Positions 1 to 8,735 of a DNA stretch of 60,956 nt are shown piece by piece; position 1 is the stretch's first letter; the number at the start of each line of letters is the position of its first letter. This DNA is from an uncultured Oceanobacter sp. (GTDB lineage Bacteria; Pseudomonadota; Gammaproteobacteria; Pseudomonadales; Oceanobacteraceae), in contig CAJXTI010000017.1 in the NCBI GenBank assembly GCA_913061185.1, positions 1 to 60,956 of the forward strand. The letters run 5' to 3'. Under the pieces are notes generated by a model. That model saw only the letters and a list, made by a program, of their open reading frames with translations. It did no database searches and was not told where the DNA came from. The translations under genes and the position numbers were made by a program.

Positions 1-47
1 CTACACTATCCTCTTCGTCGGCAGCGTCAGATGTGTATAAGAGACAG
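1..47 (+). other. Nextera P5 adapter with i5 index (sequencing artefact)
   Basis: CTACAC is the 3' end of the P5 oligo. It is followed by the 8-base index TATCCTCT (7-14), TCGTCGGCAGCGTC (15-28) and the transposon mosaic end AGATGTGTATAAGAGACAG (29-47). This is library adapter, not genome. The organism's sequence starts at 48. Confidence 0.98.
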
Positions 48-182
48 GTCCAGCAAGGTCTCCAGATAATCAGACTGCTCGTCAATCTGCTCGAACAGTT
101 GCTGACGCTGCTCAACCGCCGGGTGCTCGGCATAAGTACCGGCAGATGCAGCCAACAATAATAATGCGATCCATTTTTTCAT
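48..182 (-). CDS. Secreted protein, N-terminal fragment (truncated by adapter)
   Basis: The reverse strand from ATG at 182 encodes 45 residues that begin with a clear Sec signal peptide: MKKW, then a run of leucines and alanines. A likely cleavage site lies after AGTYA, giving a mature start EHPAVEQ. The mature part is acidic and glutamine-rich and probably helical. The gene runs off the genomic sequence at 48, where adapter begins, so family and function cannot be told. It is absent from a simple ORF list because it has no stop in the window. Confidence 0.6.
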
Positions 183-236
183 GGGTTAATCCTGTGGTTT
201 CTCGATGACAGGCGTTATGCTATTTTGCAAATGCAA

Positions 237-248
237 CTATTGCAATAG
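237..248. promoter_or_regulatory. Palindrome, candidate operator
   Basis: CTATTGCAATAG is a perfect 12-bp palindrome with further TTGCAA-like words around it (225-255). It lies upstream of the secreted-protein gene that starts at 182 and on the 5' side of marR (589). MarR proteins bind palindromes of about this size, so it may be the MarR operator. That assignment is inference. Confidence 0.3.
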
Positions 249-307
249 CAACAATTATGAAAAAATAGTCGACACCCTAGAAATCATCCCAATAAAAGTC
301 TGAAACC

Positions 308-592
308 ATGAAAATCCGGGAGTTACCCATTCGCCTCAATTCTGCGCAACAATCGCTCAAACCCGTCATTCCCGCGCAACGAACGCCTAAGTCCGACAGG
401 CTCCTGGCCTGGCTGTTACTGCTGCACGAGTTAAAGAGAGAGCGCCTGATCCGGGCAATGCTCACCGGTATCCAAGACATCGGCGGGCAGTCGCCACATC
501 GGCAAGGTAACCGCCTCGCTGCCGGGTTATTATTGCTCAGTGTTATTGTGTCCGTTGGCTATCTGGCCATTTCGATGAGAGTGTTGGTATGA
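308..592 (+). CDS. Small hypothetical membrane protein upstream of marR
   Basis: An open frame of 94 codons ends in TGA overlapping the marR ATG (ATGA at 589-592), an arrangement typical of translational coupling. The C-terminal 30 residues are one hydrophobic segment (GLLLLSVIVSVGYLAI) after a basic stretch, so it could be a single-pass membrane peptide. The first third is translated from the 83-bp dispersed repeat at 330-412, which makes the upstream ATG doubtful. A start at the internal ATG near 457 is as likely. No family is recognised. Confidence 0.3.
   Translation: MKIRELPIRLNSAQQSLKPVIPAQRTPKSDRLLAWLLLLHELKRERLIRAMLTGIQDIGGQSPHRQGNRLAAGLLLLSVIVSVGYLAISMRVLV
330..412. repeat. 83-bp dispersed repeat, copy A
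   Basis: This stretch matches 1115-1197 over its whole length. Both share the words GCTCAAACC and CCTAAGTCCGACAGGCTCCT. The 3' end forms a small hairpin (CAGGC...GCCTG). The two copies flank marR in direct orientation. Confidence 0.75.
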
Positions 593-1035
593 CGAGTTAT
601 GCAGAAGAGTTGATCCTGCCCAGACATAACAGCCTGGGCTGGCTGATCGCGGTATCAGGTAAACAACTGGCCGAGGATTTGGATCAGCGACTAAAAAATA
701 TCGGGCTGAGCATTGGCGTCTGGCCCACCCTGTATGCGCTGTGGGAACAAGAAGGTCTGACCCAGACGGAATTGGCCGAGCGCTGTATGACCGCCCACTA
801 CACCACCACCAGAACACTCGATACATTGGAAAAAATGGGGCTGGTCGAACGTCATCCTCACCCGACCAGCCGTCGGGCCTTACAGATTTATCTCACCGAT
901 CAGGGCAAAGACCTCAGACACTCGGCACTGCAACAAGCCATTGCCTGTAACAGCGAATACCTGGCCCGACTGAGTCATGCCGAAGCACACACGCTGCTCC
1001 AATTGCTGAATAAAGCCGTGGGTACCGAAATTTAG
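589..1035 (+). CDS. MarR-family transcriptional regulator
   Basis: The 148-residue product has the size and layout of MarR proteins: an N-terminal dimerisation helix (residues 1-35), a winged helix-turn-helix (about 50-100, including LTQTELAERCMTAHYTTTRTL and the wing after LVERHPHPTSRR) and a C-terminal dimerisation helix. MarR proteins are usually repressors released by small phenolic ligands or oxidants. The ligand cannot be read from the sequence. It overlaps a small upstream frame by four bases and stands between two copies of an 83-bp repeat. The target may be itself or the divergent secreted-protein gene. Confidence 0.85.
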   Translation: MTSYAEELILPRHNSLGWLIAVSGKQLAEDLDQRLKNIGLSIGVWPTLYALWEQEGLTQTELAERCMTAHYTTTRTLDTLEKMGLVERHPHPTSRRALQIYLTDQGKDLRHSALQQAIACNSEYLARLSHAEAHTLLQLLNKAVGTEI

Positions 1036-1114
1036 GAGTCTGTCGGGCTGCTCTACTGTGGAAAAGCTGAACCTGGCTCTTTTTTGAGCAAATTCTGGTT
1101 AAATAGAACCACTA

Positions 1115-1197
1115 TTCACCTCAAATTTGCGCAAACATCGCTCAAACCAGTCTTTCCCTCGCGACGAACACCTAAGTCCGACAGGCTCCTAGCCTGG
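1115..1197. repeat. 83-bp dispersed repeat, copy B
   Basis: Direct repeat of 330-412, with scattered substitutions. Here the terminal hairpin is perfect (CAGGCT, CCT loop, AGCCTG). Confidence 0.75.
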
Positions 1198-1270
1198 GCA
1201 AAACTCATCCCTGCCGTTTTGCCCGGTTGTCCTGGTGACACAACTGCGAGCGTGAAAGCGGAAACGCGGA

Positions 1271-1310
1271 AACAAAAAAAAGCCCTCAGTGATTGCTCAC
1301 TGAGGGCTTT
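1271..1310 (-). terminator. Rho-independent terminator of glnN
   Basis: AAAGCCCTCAGTGA (near 1279-1292) pairs with TCACTGAGGGCTTT (1297-1310) around a short loop. On the reverse strand the stem is followed by a T tract (complement of the A-run 1274-1280). It lies 30 bases past the glnN stop. Confidence 0.9.
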
Positions 1311-1339
1311 CCGTTCAGCCTTTAACGCACAGGCGGGCG

Positions 1340-3514
1340 TTAACGCATAAACAACATTTCGCTGTATTTCGGTAATGGCCAAACATCATCAGCCACCAGA
1401 GTTTCCAGCGTATCCGCAAAGCCACGGACTTCCAGCATCAAGCCACAGACAGTATCGGCACAAAACTTCATATGCTCTTCGGTTGAAGCAAAGTCATGTG
1501 TTGCCATTGCCGTTTCCAGCTTGGCCACAGCTGCCATCATGCCATTGATGTTCTCACCGACGGCGGTTGCAACCGAAGAATCCAGCGTAATCGACAGCTC
1601 AGCCGCACCACCAATGGCATCGGTCAAGTCTGACAAGTAGCTCACCGCAGCCGGGAAAATCATGGTTTTAGCCATGTTCACCACCAGCTTGGATTCCACT
1701 TCAATAGACAGCACATACTGTTCGGCATACACCTCATAGCGGCTTTTCAGCTCTACCGGCGTCAGTACACCGGTAGAATCAAACAGATCGATCACCGTCT
1801 GATCCAGAAAGGCTGGCAAGGCATCGGCGGTGGTCGGAATGTTTTTCAGACCGCGCTCTTCAACGGCCATGGTGTGCCACTCACTGGAGTAACCGTCACC
1901 ACCAAAGATCACATTACTGTGCAGTTCCATCAGTTCTTTCAGCACAATAACCACAGCTTCGGTCTTGTCACTGGTGGTTTCCAGCGCAGCTTCCAGCTTG
2001 GCCGCAATCCAGGTCAGAGAATCTGCCAGCATGGTGTTCATCGCCACCAGCGGCCCGGAGACCGACTGCGAAGAACCAACGGCGCGGAATTCAAAACGGT
2101 TACCGGTAAACGCAAACGGCGAAGTACGGTTACGGTCGCCCGGATCACGTTCAAACTTGAGAATCTGGTCAAGACCCAGATCCATCAGGCCGCCGTTAAC
2201 CGTCTCACTGATCGCCCCGTCCTTGATATCCATAAACAGCTTTTCCAGCTGATCACCCAGGTACACAGACAGGATCGCAGGAGGCGCTTCGTTCGCACCC
2301 AGACGGTGGTCGTTGGCAGCCGAAGCAATCGCAGCGCGTAACAGTGGCCCATAAACGTGAACACCACGAATCACGGCACCACAAAACAGCAGGAAGTTGA
2401 GGTTTTTGTCCGGCGTATCACCCGGATCCAGCAGGTTACCTTGTGTGGCGTTACCTACAGACCAGTTCACGTGCTTGCCGGAACCGTTGACCCCTGCGAA
2501 TGGCTTTTCATGCAACAGGCACATAAAACCATGCTGTCTGGCGGTCAGTTTCATCAGCGTCATCAGCAGCTGCTGGTGATCCGATGCCACGTTGGCGGCT
2601 TCAAAGTAAGGGGCAATTTCAAACTGTCCCGGTGCCACTTCATTATGGTGGGTCTTGGCTGGGATACCGAGGCGATACAGCTTGTCCTCGAAATCTTGCA
2701 TAAACACCTGAACACGCTCAGGAATGGCACCAAAATAATGGTCGTCGAATTCCTGCCCCTTGGCCGACGGCGCACCAAACAGGGTACGACCAGCCAGCAT
2801 CAAATCCGGGCGGGCAGAGGCCAGAGCTGCATCAACCAGGAAGTATTCCTGCTCGGCGCCGCAGCTGGAGTTCAGAGTGGCGATCTCGGCTTCGCCCATC
2901 AATGCCAGAACTTTTTGTCCTGCCTTGTTCATCGCCGCGTTAGAACGCAACAATGGAATTTTTTTGTCCAGTGCTTCACCGGTCCACGACATAAACACAC
3001 TAGGAATCATCAGCGTCGCGCCGTTATCCGTGTGCATGATGTAGGCCGGGCTGGTTGGATCCCAGGCAGTGTAACCACGGGCCGCGTTGGTCATCCGCAG
3101 GCTGCCGTTAGGGAATGAGGAGCCGTCTGGCTCACCCTTGATCAGCAGGCTACCGGTAAACTCGGTAATCGCACCGCCGTCGGAATTGGTAATAATAAAG
3201 CCATCGTGCTTCTCAGCTGTGGCGTTGGTCATCGGGTAGAATATATGGGAGAAAAACTTCACCCCTTTACTGAGAGCCCAGTCTTTCATCGCTGCAGCGA
3301 CCACATCGGCCGTAGCAGGAGCAAGCGCCGCACCGGTTTGTACGGTTTTTTTCATCGCCTTGAAAGCATTTTTGGAAAGCACTTCTTCCATCGTCGCCAT
3401 ATTGAACACATCGGTCGCCCAGATGCGGCTTAACGGCTTGGGCATTTCCACGGACATAGGCTGGCGATTGACAATGTCGCTGATCGCCATCAGGCGCGCC
3501 TGGTTTCCACTCAT
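1340..3514 (-). CDS. glnN: Type III glutamine synthetase (GSIII)
   Basis: The 724-residue length and the N-terminal region (SVEMPKPLSRIWATDVFNM) identify a GSIII, the large glutamine synthetase that makes glutamine from glutamate, ammonia and ATP in the cytoplasm. Catalytic-domain signatures are present (GSGKHVNWS, EVAPGQFEIAPYFE, NRTSPFAFTGNRFEFRAVGS). The GSIII-specific C-terminal helical domain follows. The ATG at 3514 has a good ribosome site (CCAGGAGAATAAG). The gene is monocistronic and ends in a strong terminator. GSIII is common in Bacteroidetes and cyanobacteria and patchy in proteobacteria, often as a second synthetase under nitrogen limitation. It is one of three GS-superfamily genes in the window. 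Confidence 0.95.
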   Translation of the reverse strand: MSGNQARLMAISDIVNRQPMSVEMPKPLSRIWATDVFNMATMEEVLSKNAFKAMKKTVQTGAALAPATADVVAAAMKDWALSKGVKFFSHIFYPMTNATAEKHDGFIITNSDGGAITEFTGSLLIKGEPDGSSFPNGSLRMTNAARGYTAWDPTSPAYIMHTDNGATLMIPSVFMSWTGEALDKKIPLLRSNAAMNKAGQKVLALMGEAEIATLNSSCGAEQEYFLVDAALASARPDLMLAGRTLFGAPSAKGQEFDDHYFGAIPERVQVFMQDFEDKLYRLGIPAKTHHNEVAPGQFEIAPYFEAANVASDHQQLLMTLMKLTARQHGFMCLLHEKPFAGVNGSGKHVNWSVGNATQGNLLDPGDTPDKNLNFLLFCGAVIRGVHVYGPLLRAAIASAANDHRLGANEAPPAILSVYLGDQLEKLFMDIKDGAISETVNGGLMDLGLDQILKFERDPGDRNRTSPFAFTGNRFEFRAVGSSQSVSGPLVAMNTMLADSLTWIAAKLEAALETTSDKTEAVVIVLKELMELHSNVIFGGDGYSSEWHTMAVEERGLKNIPTTADALPAFLDQTVIDLFDSTGVLTPVELKSRYEVYAEQYVLSIEVESKLVVNMAKTMIFPAAVSYLSDLTDAIGGAAELSITLDSSVATAVGENINGMMAAVAKLETAMATHDFASTEEHMKFCADTVCGLMLEVRGFADTLETLVADDVWPLPKYSEMLFMR

Positions 3515-3938
3515 CTTATTCTCCTGGGTTCCATATTATCGTTAGTGCTTCGCTAGCACGTTGACAGTAAAAGAATCACCAGATAGTGGGCTTTTAGCAG
3601 GTCAAGGGGCGTAACGACTCAGATCTGGCATATTCGAAAGAAAGTTAGCTTGAGCCTCGATGCAATAACTGCTCCAGATCAAAAAAACGCGCCACTGCGA
3701 TAAAACAAGGCGCTATCTATGCATGGAGCGCCCGTTTATAGGGAGAAATGTGAACCAGAGCCGATAAAATGAGCCGTAATGGTGCAGAGGCTGAACGCTG
3801 CGGATGATGTCATCATTTCGCAGCGTTCGCCGCCTTGCCCTGACATCCAGTAACACTCGCGCACAATGGCATGGATACAGGGGGTAGAGCGAAGCAGGAA
3901 TCCCGGGCGCTCGCGCTGCAGGATGTAATCGATGACCC
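3515..3938. other. Intergenic region upstream of glnN
   Basis: Small open frames here are not supported. The region holds the glnN promoter side and a copy of a roughly 60-bp dispersed repeat (3811-3870). I looked for a sigma-54 type -24/-12 element on the reverse strand near glnN and did not see one. Confidence 0.5.
3811..3870. repeat. About 60-bp dispersed repeat, copy 1
   Basis: TCATTTCGCAGC, GTTCGCCGCCTTGCCCTGA and AACACTCGCGCA recur in the same order at 55412-55475 with a few changes and a small indel. Both copies lie in gene-free DNA just downstream of a reverse-strand gene. Confidence 0.7.
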
Positions 3939-5186
3939 CTACAGTATCCGCTGTTGGTATCCTGGCTGACCGATACGAATTTGCCGATACGCGCAGCGGC
4001 CATGGCCACGCATAAACAGGGAATTGGCAATCAGCCAAACCTGTACAACGTTCTTTGCCGGGCCACCAATAATACGCTGGTAATCAGCGTGGATGTCGGC
4101 ACTGTCCATCACCTCTTGCCCCAATTGCGCCACCCCGGAGCGCTGCACGACATGGGTTTCCACTCCATCCCAGCCCGGAATCGGACAACGAAAAACCTTG
4201 CCCACCGGAAGCTGCGAACTCCACATATAAGTAATGTCCTGGCCGTCATCAAACGCCACAGCAATGGACAGATAATCGTGGTTTAGCAGCTGATCTTCCG
4301 GCAAGTCGGACGGCAGCTGATCCACCACCCAGGACCAATCCAGTGTTAACCCCGCAACCAGTGGCTGGTGCGCTAACGGGTATTGCAAAATGCCAACGTT
4401 TTTATGGGTGTAACAGTCGATATCCCCGGCAGCGGAGTCCTGGTAGATACTGCCATCTCCAAACTGAAAAAAGTTACTCCAGCCCACTGGCATTCGTTCC
4501 AGCAGCCGCAAGCGATTCAGCTCCGCCTTGAGAAAACCCTGTACATCCCCAGCCGCAGATAATTTAAGCAGGCCAGAGATTGCAGCTTCGTTCCAGACAA
4601 TGGCAACGCCATCAACCTGCCCCTCCCCCGCCAGATAATGCTCCAGAGGAACCCATAAATCCCCCGCAGGCGAAGCAAACTCCCCGACTGAACGGGCAAT
4701 TTCCAACGTGCCGGACTGAGTGGCCGTCATCGTGCCGGTGTTCTGCATCAGGTTATGAAAAGGCGTGGTGCCATCCACACCCCGCACGCGGGTATAAAAC
4801 ACAAACCCCGGCTCCAGCCACCGCCCGGCATCTTTCGCAAACCACCACCGTCCGCCCAGAAAAAACGATACCTGTTGCCCCTCTTGCAACTGACCAAGCG
4901 CTAGCGTCCAGGGCAGGTTATCCGGCCGCAAGGTAAAAGATTCAATACGATCGATAGGCGCGGCACTGAGGCGAGCCAGCGCCCGAAACTGCTCCCGCAC
5001 GCTCGCCACCTCAAACGTGCGCTCTGGCTGGCTGGATCCCAACGCCATTGCAGCAGCGCATGGCCCCGCCAGTAACGGCGCTGCCACCATGGATGCCATC
5101 AAATGACGACGCCCGACATTCACGTCTGAATCCGTCAGCGGCTGACAACCACAGCTGTCCGCCGATGATTGCGGTCGATCTGACAT
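3939..5186 (-). CDS. Tat-exported DUF3047-like protein
   Basis: The start at 5186 (MSDRPQSS) is chosen over an ATG six codons upstream because GGGGG lies just before it. This gives 415 residues. A twin-arginine-type leader (GRRHLMASMVAAPLLAGPCAAAMA, two arginines then a hydrophobic run) predicts export. The C-terminal half (HDYLSIAVAFDDG, PIPGWDGVETHVVQRSG, ADYQRIIGGPAKNVVQVWLIANS) resembles the DUF3047 family, whose function is unknown. It follows the two-component pair at 5293-7495 on the same strand at a gap of about 106 bases. It may therefore be the output of, or a helper to, that sensor. A carbohydrate- or ligand-binding role is only a guess. Confidence 0.65.
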   Translation of the reverse strand: MSDRPQSSADSCGCQPLTDSDVNVGRRHLMASMVAAPLLAGPCAAAMALGSSQPERTFEVASVREQFRALARLSAAPIDRIESFTLRPDNLPWTLALGQLQEGQQVSFFLGGRWWFAKDAGRWLEPGFVFYTRVRGVDGTTPFHNLMQNTGTMTATQSGTLEIARSVGEFASPAGDLWVPLEHYLAGEGQVDGVAIVWNEAAISGLLKLSAAGDVQGFLKAELNRLRLLERMPVGWSNFFQFGDGSIYQDSAAGDIDCYTHKNVGILQYPLAHQPLVAGLTLDWSWVVDQLPSDLPEDQLLNHDYLSIAVAFDDGQDITYMWSSQLPVGKVFRCPIPGWDGVETHVVQRSGVAQLGQEVMDSADIHADYQRIIGGPAKNVVQVWLIANSLFMRGHGRCAYRQIRIGQPGYQQRIL

Positions 5187-5292
5187 AAAAACCCCCGTTT
5201 GCATTTATTGTTATGGTCACAGCGAGCCTAACGGGGAAGGCCAACGCCAATGTCAGATTGCGGTCAGAAATAACCGCTGGAGAACAGAGTAA

Positions 5293-6045
5293 TCAAGGGT
5301 CGGCCAAATCGGGCTGATAGCAATAACCGACACCGCGAACCGTCTGGATCAGTTTGCGATTTTTGGCGGTATCCTCCAGCCTGGCACGCAGGCCTACCAT
5401 GTACTGATCGAGTGCGCGAGAGTTCGGTAAATGCTCTCGTCCCCAGCCACGATCATAGAGTTCATCACGGCTGACGACCTCACCCCGACGCTGATAAAGC
5501 AGTTCGAGCAAACGGAATTCCCTCAGGTGCAGCGTCATCTGTCGACCATCGGCAAAGCCGAGACTCAAGGCCTGACAATTGATATAGCGGTCACCGATAA
5601 AAAAGCCACTGACTGAGCGCTCTGGCGACCGCATCCATGACAATCGACGCGTCATACCAGCAAGACGGGCAAGCAGCTCATCGATCACAAAGGGTTTGCT
5701 GAGATAATCATCTGCACCGGCGCGTAATCCACTCACCCGGTCAGCCACCTGACCCCTGGCCGAAAGCATCAGCACCGGAAGCAGCGGGTGATGTTGGCGT
5801 AAGCGGCGGCACAATTCATCGCCGGAGACACCGGGCAAATGACGATCCAGAATACACAAATCCGGCACCAAGGCGCTGAGATTCCCGGCCACTGCTCCCC
5901 CCGCAAGCAGCTGTTCCGTCTCTTCTACCGAAGCACAAGCATGACAGCTATAACCCGCTGCCGTCAGCAACTCGACCAGCCCGAGACGCAGATGCCGATC
6001 ATCTTCCACCAGCAACAAGCTATACACGCAACACACCCGACTCAA
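5293..6045 (-). CDS. OmpR-family response regulator
   Basis: The 250-residue protein has a receiver domain followed by a winged-helix DNA-binding domain (about 145-245, ending TVRGVGYCYQP). In the receiver the acidic pair is in LLVEDD, the phosphoryl acceptor is Asp67 in CILDRHLPG and the conserved lysine is Lys117 in LSKPF. The start overlaps the end of the histidine kinase gene by 26 bases, so the two are co-expressed. Predicted role: phosphorylated by the kinase at 6020-7495 and binding promoters of a small regulon, which may include the downstream DUF3047 gene. Confidence 0.92.
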   Translation of the reverse strand: MSRVCCVYSLLLVEDDRHLRLGLVELLTAAGYSCHACASVEETEQLLAGGAVAGNLSALVPDLCILDRHLPGVSGDELCRRLRQHHPLLPVLMLSARGQVADRVSGLRAGADDYLSKPFVIDELLARLAGMTRRLSWMRSPERSVSGFFIGDRYINCQALSLGFADGRQMTLHLREFRLLELLYQRRGEVVSRDELYDRGWGREHLPNSRALDQYMVGLRARLEDTAKNRKLIQTVRGVGYCYQPDLADP

Positions 6046-7495
6046 AAACCGGCACCGCGTCAGATAACGGCATCTGTAGCACCGCCCGATAGCCCTCCGC
6101 GGTCAATTGGCTCCGCCAGCACCAGCCTTGCTCTCGCACCAGACGGCGGCAAGATCCCAGGCCCGTGCCCGCCCACTCATGCCACCGCCACCAGCCAGAA
6201 CGTCGCCGAGTGCCCGCCGGATACCTGCAACACAACTCAATCACCAGAGTAGCCGCTGCCGTCCCACTGCCCTCTTCCCTGCAGACCAGAGTCACCCGGC
6301 TACCCGGGGCATGGCGTGCACAGTTATCGAGCAAGTTATGCAGAATACGATTCAATGCTTCAGGGGAATAAGACAACAACGTTGTGCCACCCAGATCGAG
6401 CGTCAACTGACACTGTGACTGCTCTAGCCGGGCAGCCGTAGCACGCGCCAGACGGCGAATCTGATCCTGGGGACAATGCGCGAGTCGCGAAACCTGACTG
6501 TTGCTCCACCGCCGGGGTTGCAGCGGAAACAGCAAAGCAGCCAGCTCAGACACCAGCGACTGCAACCGCTGCCCTTCTTCCTCCAACACCGGACAATAAC
6601 GTCTTGCAGCGTCGGGCTGACGGGACATCAGACCGCTGTACAACAGCACATTTGCCAATGGCAAACGCAGATCATGGATCAACTCCCGTAGTTGCTCGCG
6701 GAGCTCGACCGCAAGCACACGGCGTGTCCGGGCTGCCGTTAACCAGCGCCAACCCCACAACACCATGCCCGCAAGTGTACTGATCACCAACCCCAGAAAC
6801 AGCAGATCGTCTTTACCCCAGAGCAGAGTCCAGGATTGTGATACCTGTTGTCGCCCCAGCCTCTCATCATCTTGGCTACCAGCTATTCCACCGTGCAGCT
6901 GACTGGCAAACAGCTGACGATCAGGCATTGCTGCCATAGAAGAAGTAGCAGAAACAACAGCGGAAGAAACAGCAGCAGGAACCGCAGCCGCCACACACAA
7001 GGTCTCTGCCAGCGCCGTAACATGCGGTTGCCAACAATACAGCCTGGCTTGGCCAGTACTGAGATACACAGCTAATGACACCACACCCGTGTCGCCAGAC
7101 TCCAGACGACGCCGCAACTCCGTCATGCCGGGCAAAGCTTCCGTCAACAGTGTCGACTCAGGAAACGTCGACATCCCGGAGAGATCCGGATACACCCGAT
7201 GACCCGCCTGCCACCGCACGACCAACTCAATATCGATGGATTCATACGCCAACGCCCGTAACTTGTAAGCCGCTTCTGTCTCTCCCAAGCCCAGTAGTGG
7301 CGAAACCAACGCCTGAATGCGTTGCTGTTGCTCCAGATCAGAACGGGCAACCGTCGGAGACTCAAGCGCCGCCCAACCAATCAGCAGCCACGGCCAGCAA
7401 CCCAACCATAAACAGAACAACAACCAGCGGCGCCAAGCAAGCATCAGCGCAACATCCGCCATTGACGACGGTAAAAGAAACAGCGGAGCAGACAT
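6020..7495 (-). CDS. Membrane sensor histidine kinase
   Basis: The 491-residue protein has an N-terminal membrane segment (WLLFCLWLGCWPWLLIGWAAL), a periplasmic sensor region of about 170 residues and a second membrane segment (LLFLGLVISTLAGMVLWGW). A dimerisation/H-box follows (RELIHDLRLPLANVL, phospho-acceptor His in HDLRLP), then an ATPase domain with an N-box (NRILHNLLDNCARHAPGS). The G2-type motif (GTGLGSCRRLV) is present but the segment before it looks abbreviated. The sensor domain matches no ligand family I recognise. It forms an operon with the overlapping regulator downstream. Confidence 0.88.
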   Translation of the reverse strand: MSAPLFLLPSSMADVALMLAWRRWLLFCLWLGCWPWLLIGWAALESPTVARSDLEQQQRIQALVSPLLGLGETEAAYKLRALAYESIDIELVVRWQAGHRVYPDLSGMSTFPESTLLTEALPGMTELRRRLESGDTGVVSLAVYLSTGQARLYCWQPHVTALAETLCVAAAVPAAVSSAVVSATSSMAAMPDRQLFASQLHGGIAGSQDDERLGRQQVSQSWTLLWGKDDLLFLGLVISTLAGMVLWGWRWLTAARTRRVLAVELREQLRELIHDLRLPLANVLLYSGLMSRQPDAARRYCPVLEEEGQRLQSLVSELAALLFPLQPRRWSNSQVSRLAHCPQDQIRRLARATAARLEQSQCQLTLDLGGTTLLSYSPEALNRILHNLLDNCARHAPGSRVTLVCREEGSGTAAATLVIELCCRYPAGTRRRSGWWRWHEWAGTGLGSCRRLVREQGWCWRSQLTAEGYRAVLQMPLSDAVPVFESGVLRV

Positions 7496-7599
7496 ACGGT
7501 CACCAACTCAGAGTATCCATGTCAGATTACTCATCTGCCACATGCATACCATGGTGCCTTCGGGTTGAAAGTACCCGACCCAGGAAGGAGGAATAGCGC

Positions 7600-7628
7600 T
7601 ATAACAAAAAAAGCCCGGCGATACCGGG
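7600..7628 (-). terminator. Terminator of the glutathione peroxidase gene
   Basis: AGCCCGG and CCGGGCT form a stem around CGATA. A run of seven A on the forward strand becomes the T tract on the reverse strand. It sits 10 bases past the stop. Confidence 0.88.
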
Positions 7629-7638
7629 CTCCAGACGA

Positions 7639-8187
7639 TCAGGCTGTCAGTGCGGCGTCGACAGCGGCTTTCAGAATCGGCGAATTCACCGTCATGTCGG
7701 GCGCAAAACGACCGATCACTTCACCGTCTTTGCTGATCAGGAATTTTTCAAAATTCCACATCACATCGGTTTCATCGTCAGACAACAGATTCATACCCGC
7801 CAGCTTGTCCTTGAAGCCGCTACCCTCTTCGGTAGTACGCTGTGGCTGAGCGGCAATCAACTGCTGATACAGCGGATGACGACCCTCACCGTTCACCTCA
7901 ACCTTGCTGAACATCGGGAACGACACGCCATACGTCAGCGAACAGAATTCCTTCACCTCCGCTTCCGTACCCGGCTCCTGACCAAGAAACTGATTACATG
8001 GAAAACCAAGAATTTCCAGACCGCTGGCCTGCGCTTCCTTGTACAGCGCTTCCAACTGTTCGTACTGTGGCGTCAGACCACACTTGGACGCCACATTCAC
8101 AACCAGCAAGGCTTTACCGGCGTAGTCGGACAGGGATTTTGCTTCGCCATCAATGGTGTTCACCGTGGTTTCGTAAATCGTACTCAT
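7639..8187 (-). CDS. Glutathione peroxidase family (thiol peroxidase)
   Basis: The 182-residue protein reduces hydrogen peroxide and organic hydroperoxides. Catalytic motifs are complete: Cys36 in NVASKCGLT, Gln66 in GFPCNQF, and Trp144-Asn145 in WNFEKFL. The active residue is cysteine, not selenocysteine. Cys82 in the helix region is where thioredoxin-dependent members carry the resolving cysteine, so thioredoxin may be the real reductant. No signal peptide, so cytoplasmic. The neighbouring regulator (8234-8701) is of the peroxide-sensing OhrR type and is transcribed in the same direction with a 46-base gap, so both genes may form one operon repressed at 8736-8761. Confidence 0.93.
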   Translation of the reverse strand: MSTIYETTVNTIDGEAKSLSDYAGKALLVVNVASKCGLTPQYEQLEALYKEAQASGLEILGFPCNQFLGQEPGTEAEVKEFCSLTYGVSFPMFSKVEVNGEGRHPLYQQLIAAQPQRTTEEGSGFKDKLAGMNLLSDDETDVMWNFEKFLISKDGEVIGRFAPDMTVNSPILKAAVDAALTA

Positions 8188-8233
8188 AATATATCTCCAA
8201 AGGAGTGCGGGTGGGTGTGCAGCACGTTACGTG

Positions 8234-8701
8234 CTAATCCATCAGTTCAATCAGTGAATTCAAATCCGCTCGCAGCCGCGCAAGCCACTCGTTATCGGCC
8301 GCCAGACGGCATGCCATTGCAGCAGGAATACCAGCAGCGGACGCCTTTAACGCCGCACCGCCACTTGTGACCGATACCAGCACCCGGCGTTCATCCTCCA
8401 GACAACGCCGACGGCAAACCAGCCCGGTCTGTTCCATACGCTTCAGCATCGGCGTCAACGTGCCGGAATCCAGGTGCAAACGCTTGCCCAGCGCGCCGAC
8501 CGTCCATTCCGCTTGCTCCCACAGCAACAACATCACCAGATACTGCGGGTACGTCAGCCCCAACGGCTTCAGCAACGGGCCATAGGCCTTCACAATCAGA
8601 TTGGATGCAGCATACAGCGGAAAGCACAACTGCTCATCCAGCCGGAGTCCACGGTCATCAACAGTGCTTGCCGCAAGATCAGGCGCAGCGGAATCGGTCA
8701 T
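8234..8701 (-). CDS. ohrR: OhrR-type MarR regulator (organic peroxide sensor)
   Basis: The start at 8701 (MTDSAAP) has GGAG seven bases upstream. An in-frame ATG four codons earlier would bury that site. The 155-residue product carries the OhrR signature LDEQLCFPLYAASN with the reactive Cys26, then a MarR winged helix (LTYPQYLVMLLLWE, TVGALGKRLHLDSGTLTPMLKRME). OhrR is a repressor that lets go of DNA when this cysteine is oxidised by organic peroxides. Its usual target is ohr. Here the neighbour is a glutathione peroxidase instead. Confidence 0.88.
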   Translation of the reverse strand: MTDSAAPDLAASTVDDRGLRLDEQLCFPLYAASNLIVKAYGPLLKPLGLTYPQYLVMLLLWEQAEWTVGALGKRLHLDSGTLTPMLKRMEQTGLVCRRRCLEDERRVLVSVTSGGAALKASAAGIPAAMACRLAADNEWLARLRADLNSLIELMD

Positions 8702-8735
8702 ACAGAACTCCATTTAATGAAAGGAGTATTGCTAA

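Larger units (their letters stand above)
1036..1339. other. Intergenic region between marR and glnN
   Basis: No gene is seen here. The region holds the second copy of the 83-bp repeat (1115-1197) and the glnN terminator (1271-1310). Confidence 0.7.

Noticed and set aside
3515..3700. Sigma-54/NtrC promoter for glnN
   Set aside because: Looked for TGGCAC-N5-TTGC on the reverse strand upstream of 3514; no acceptable match.
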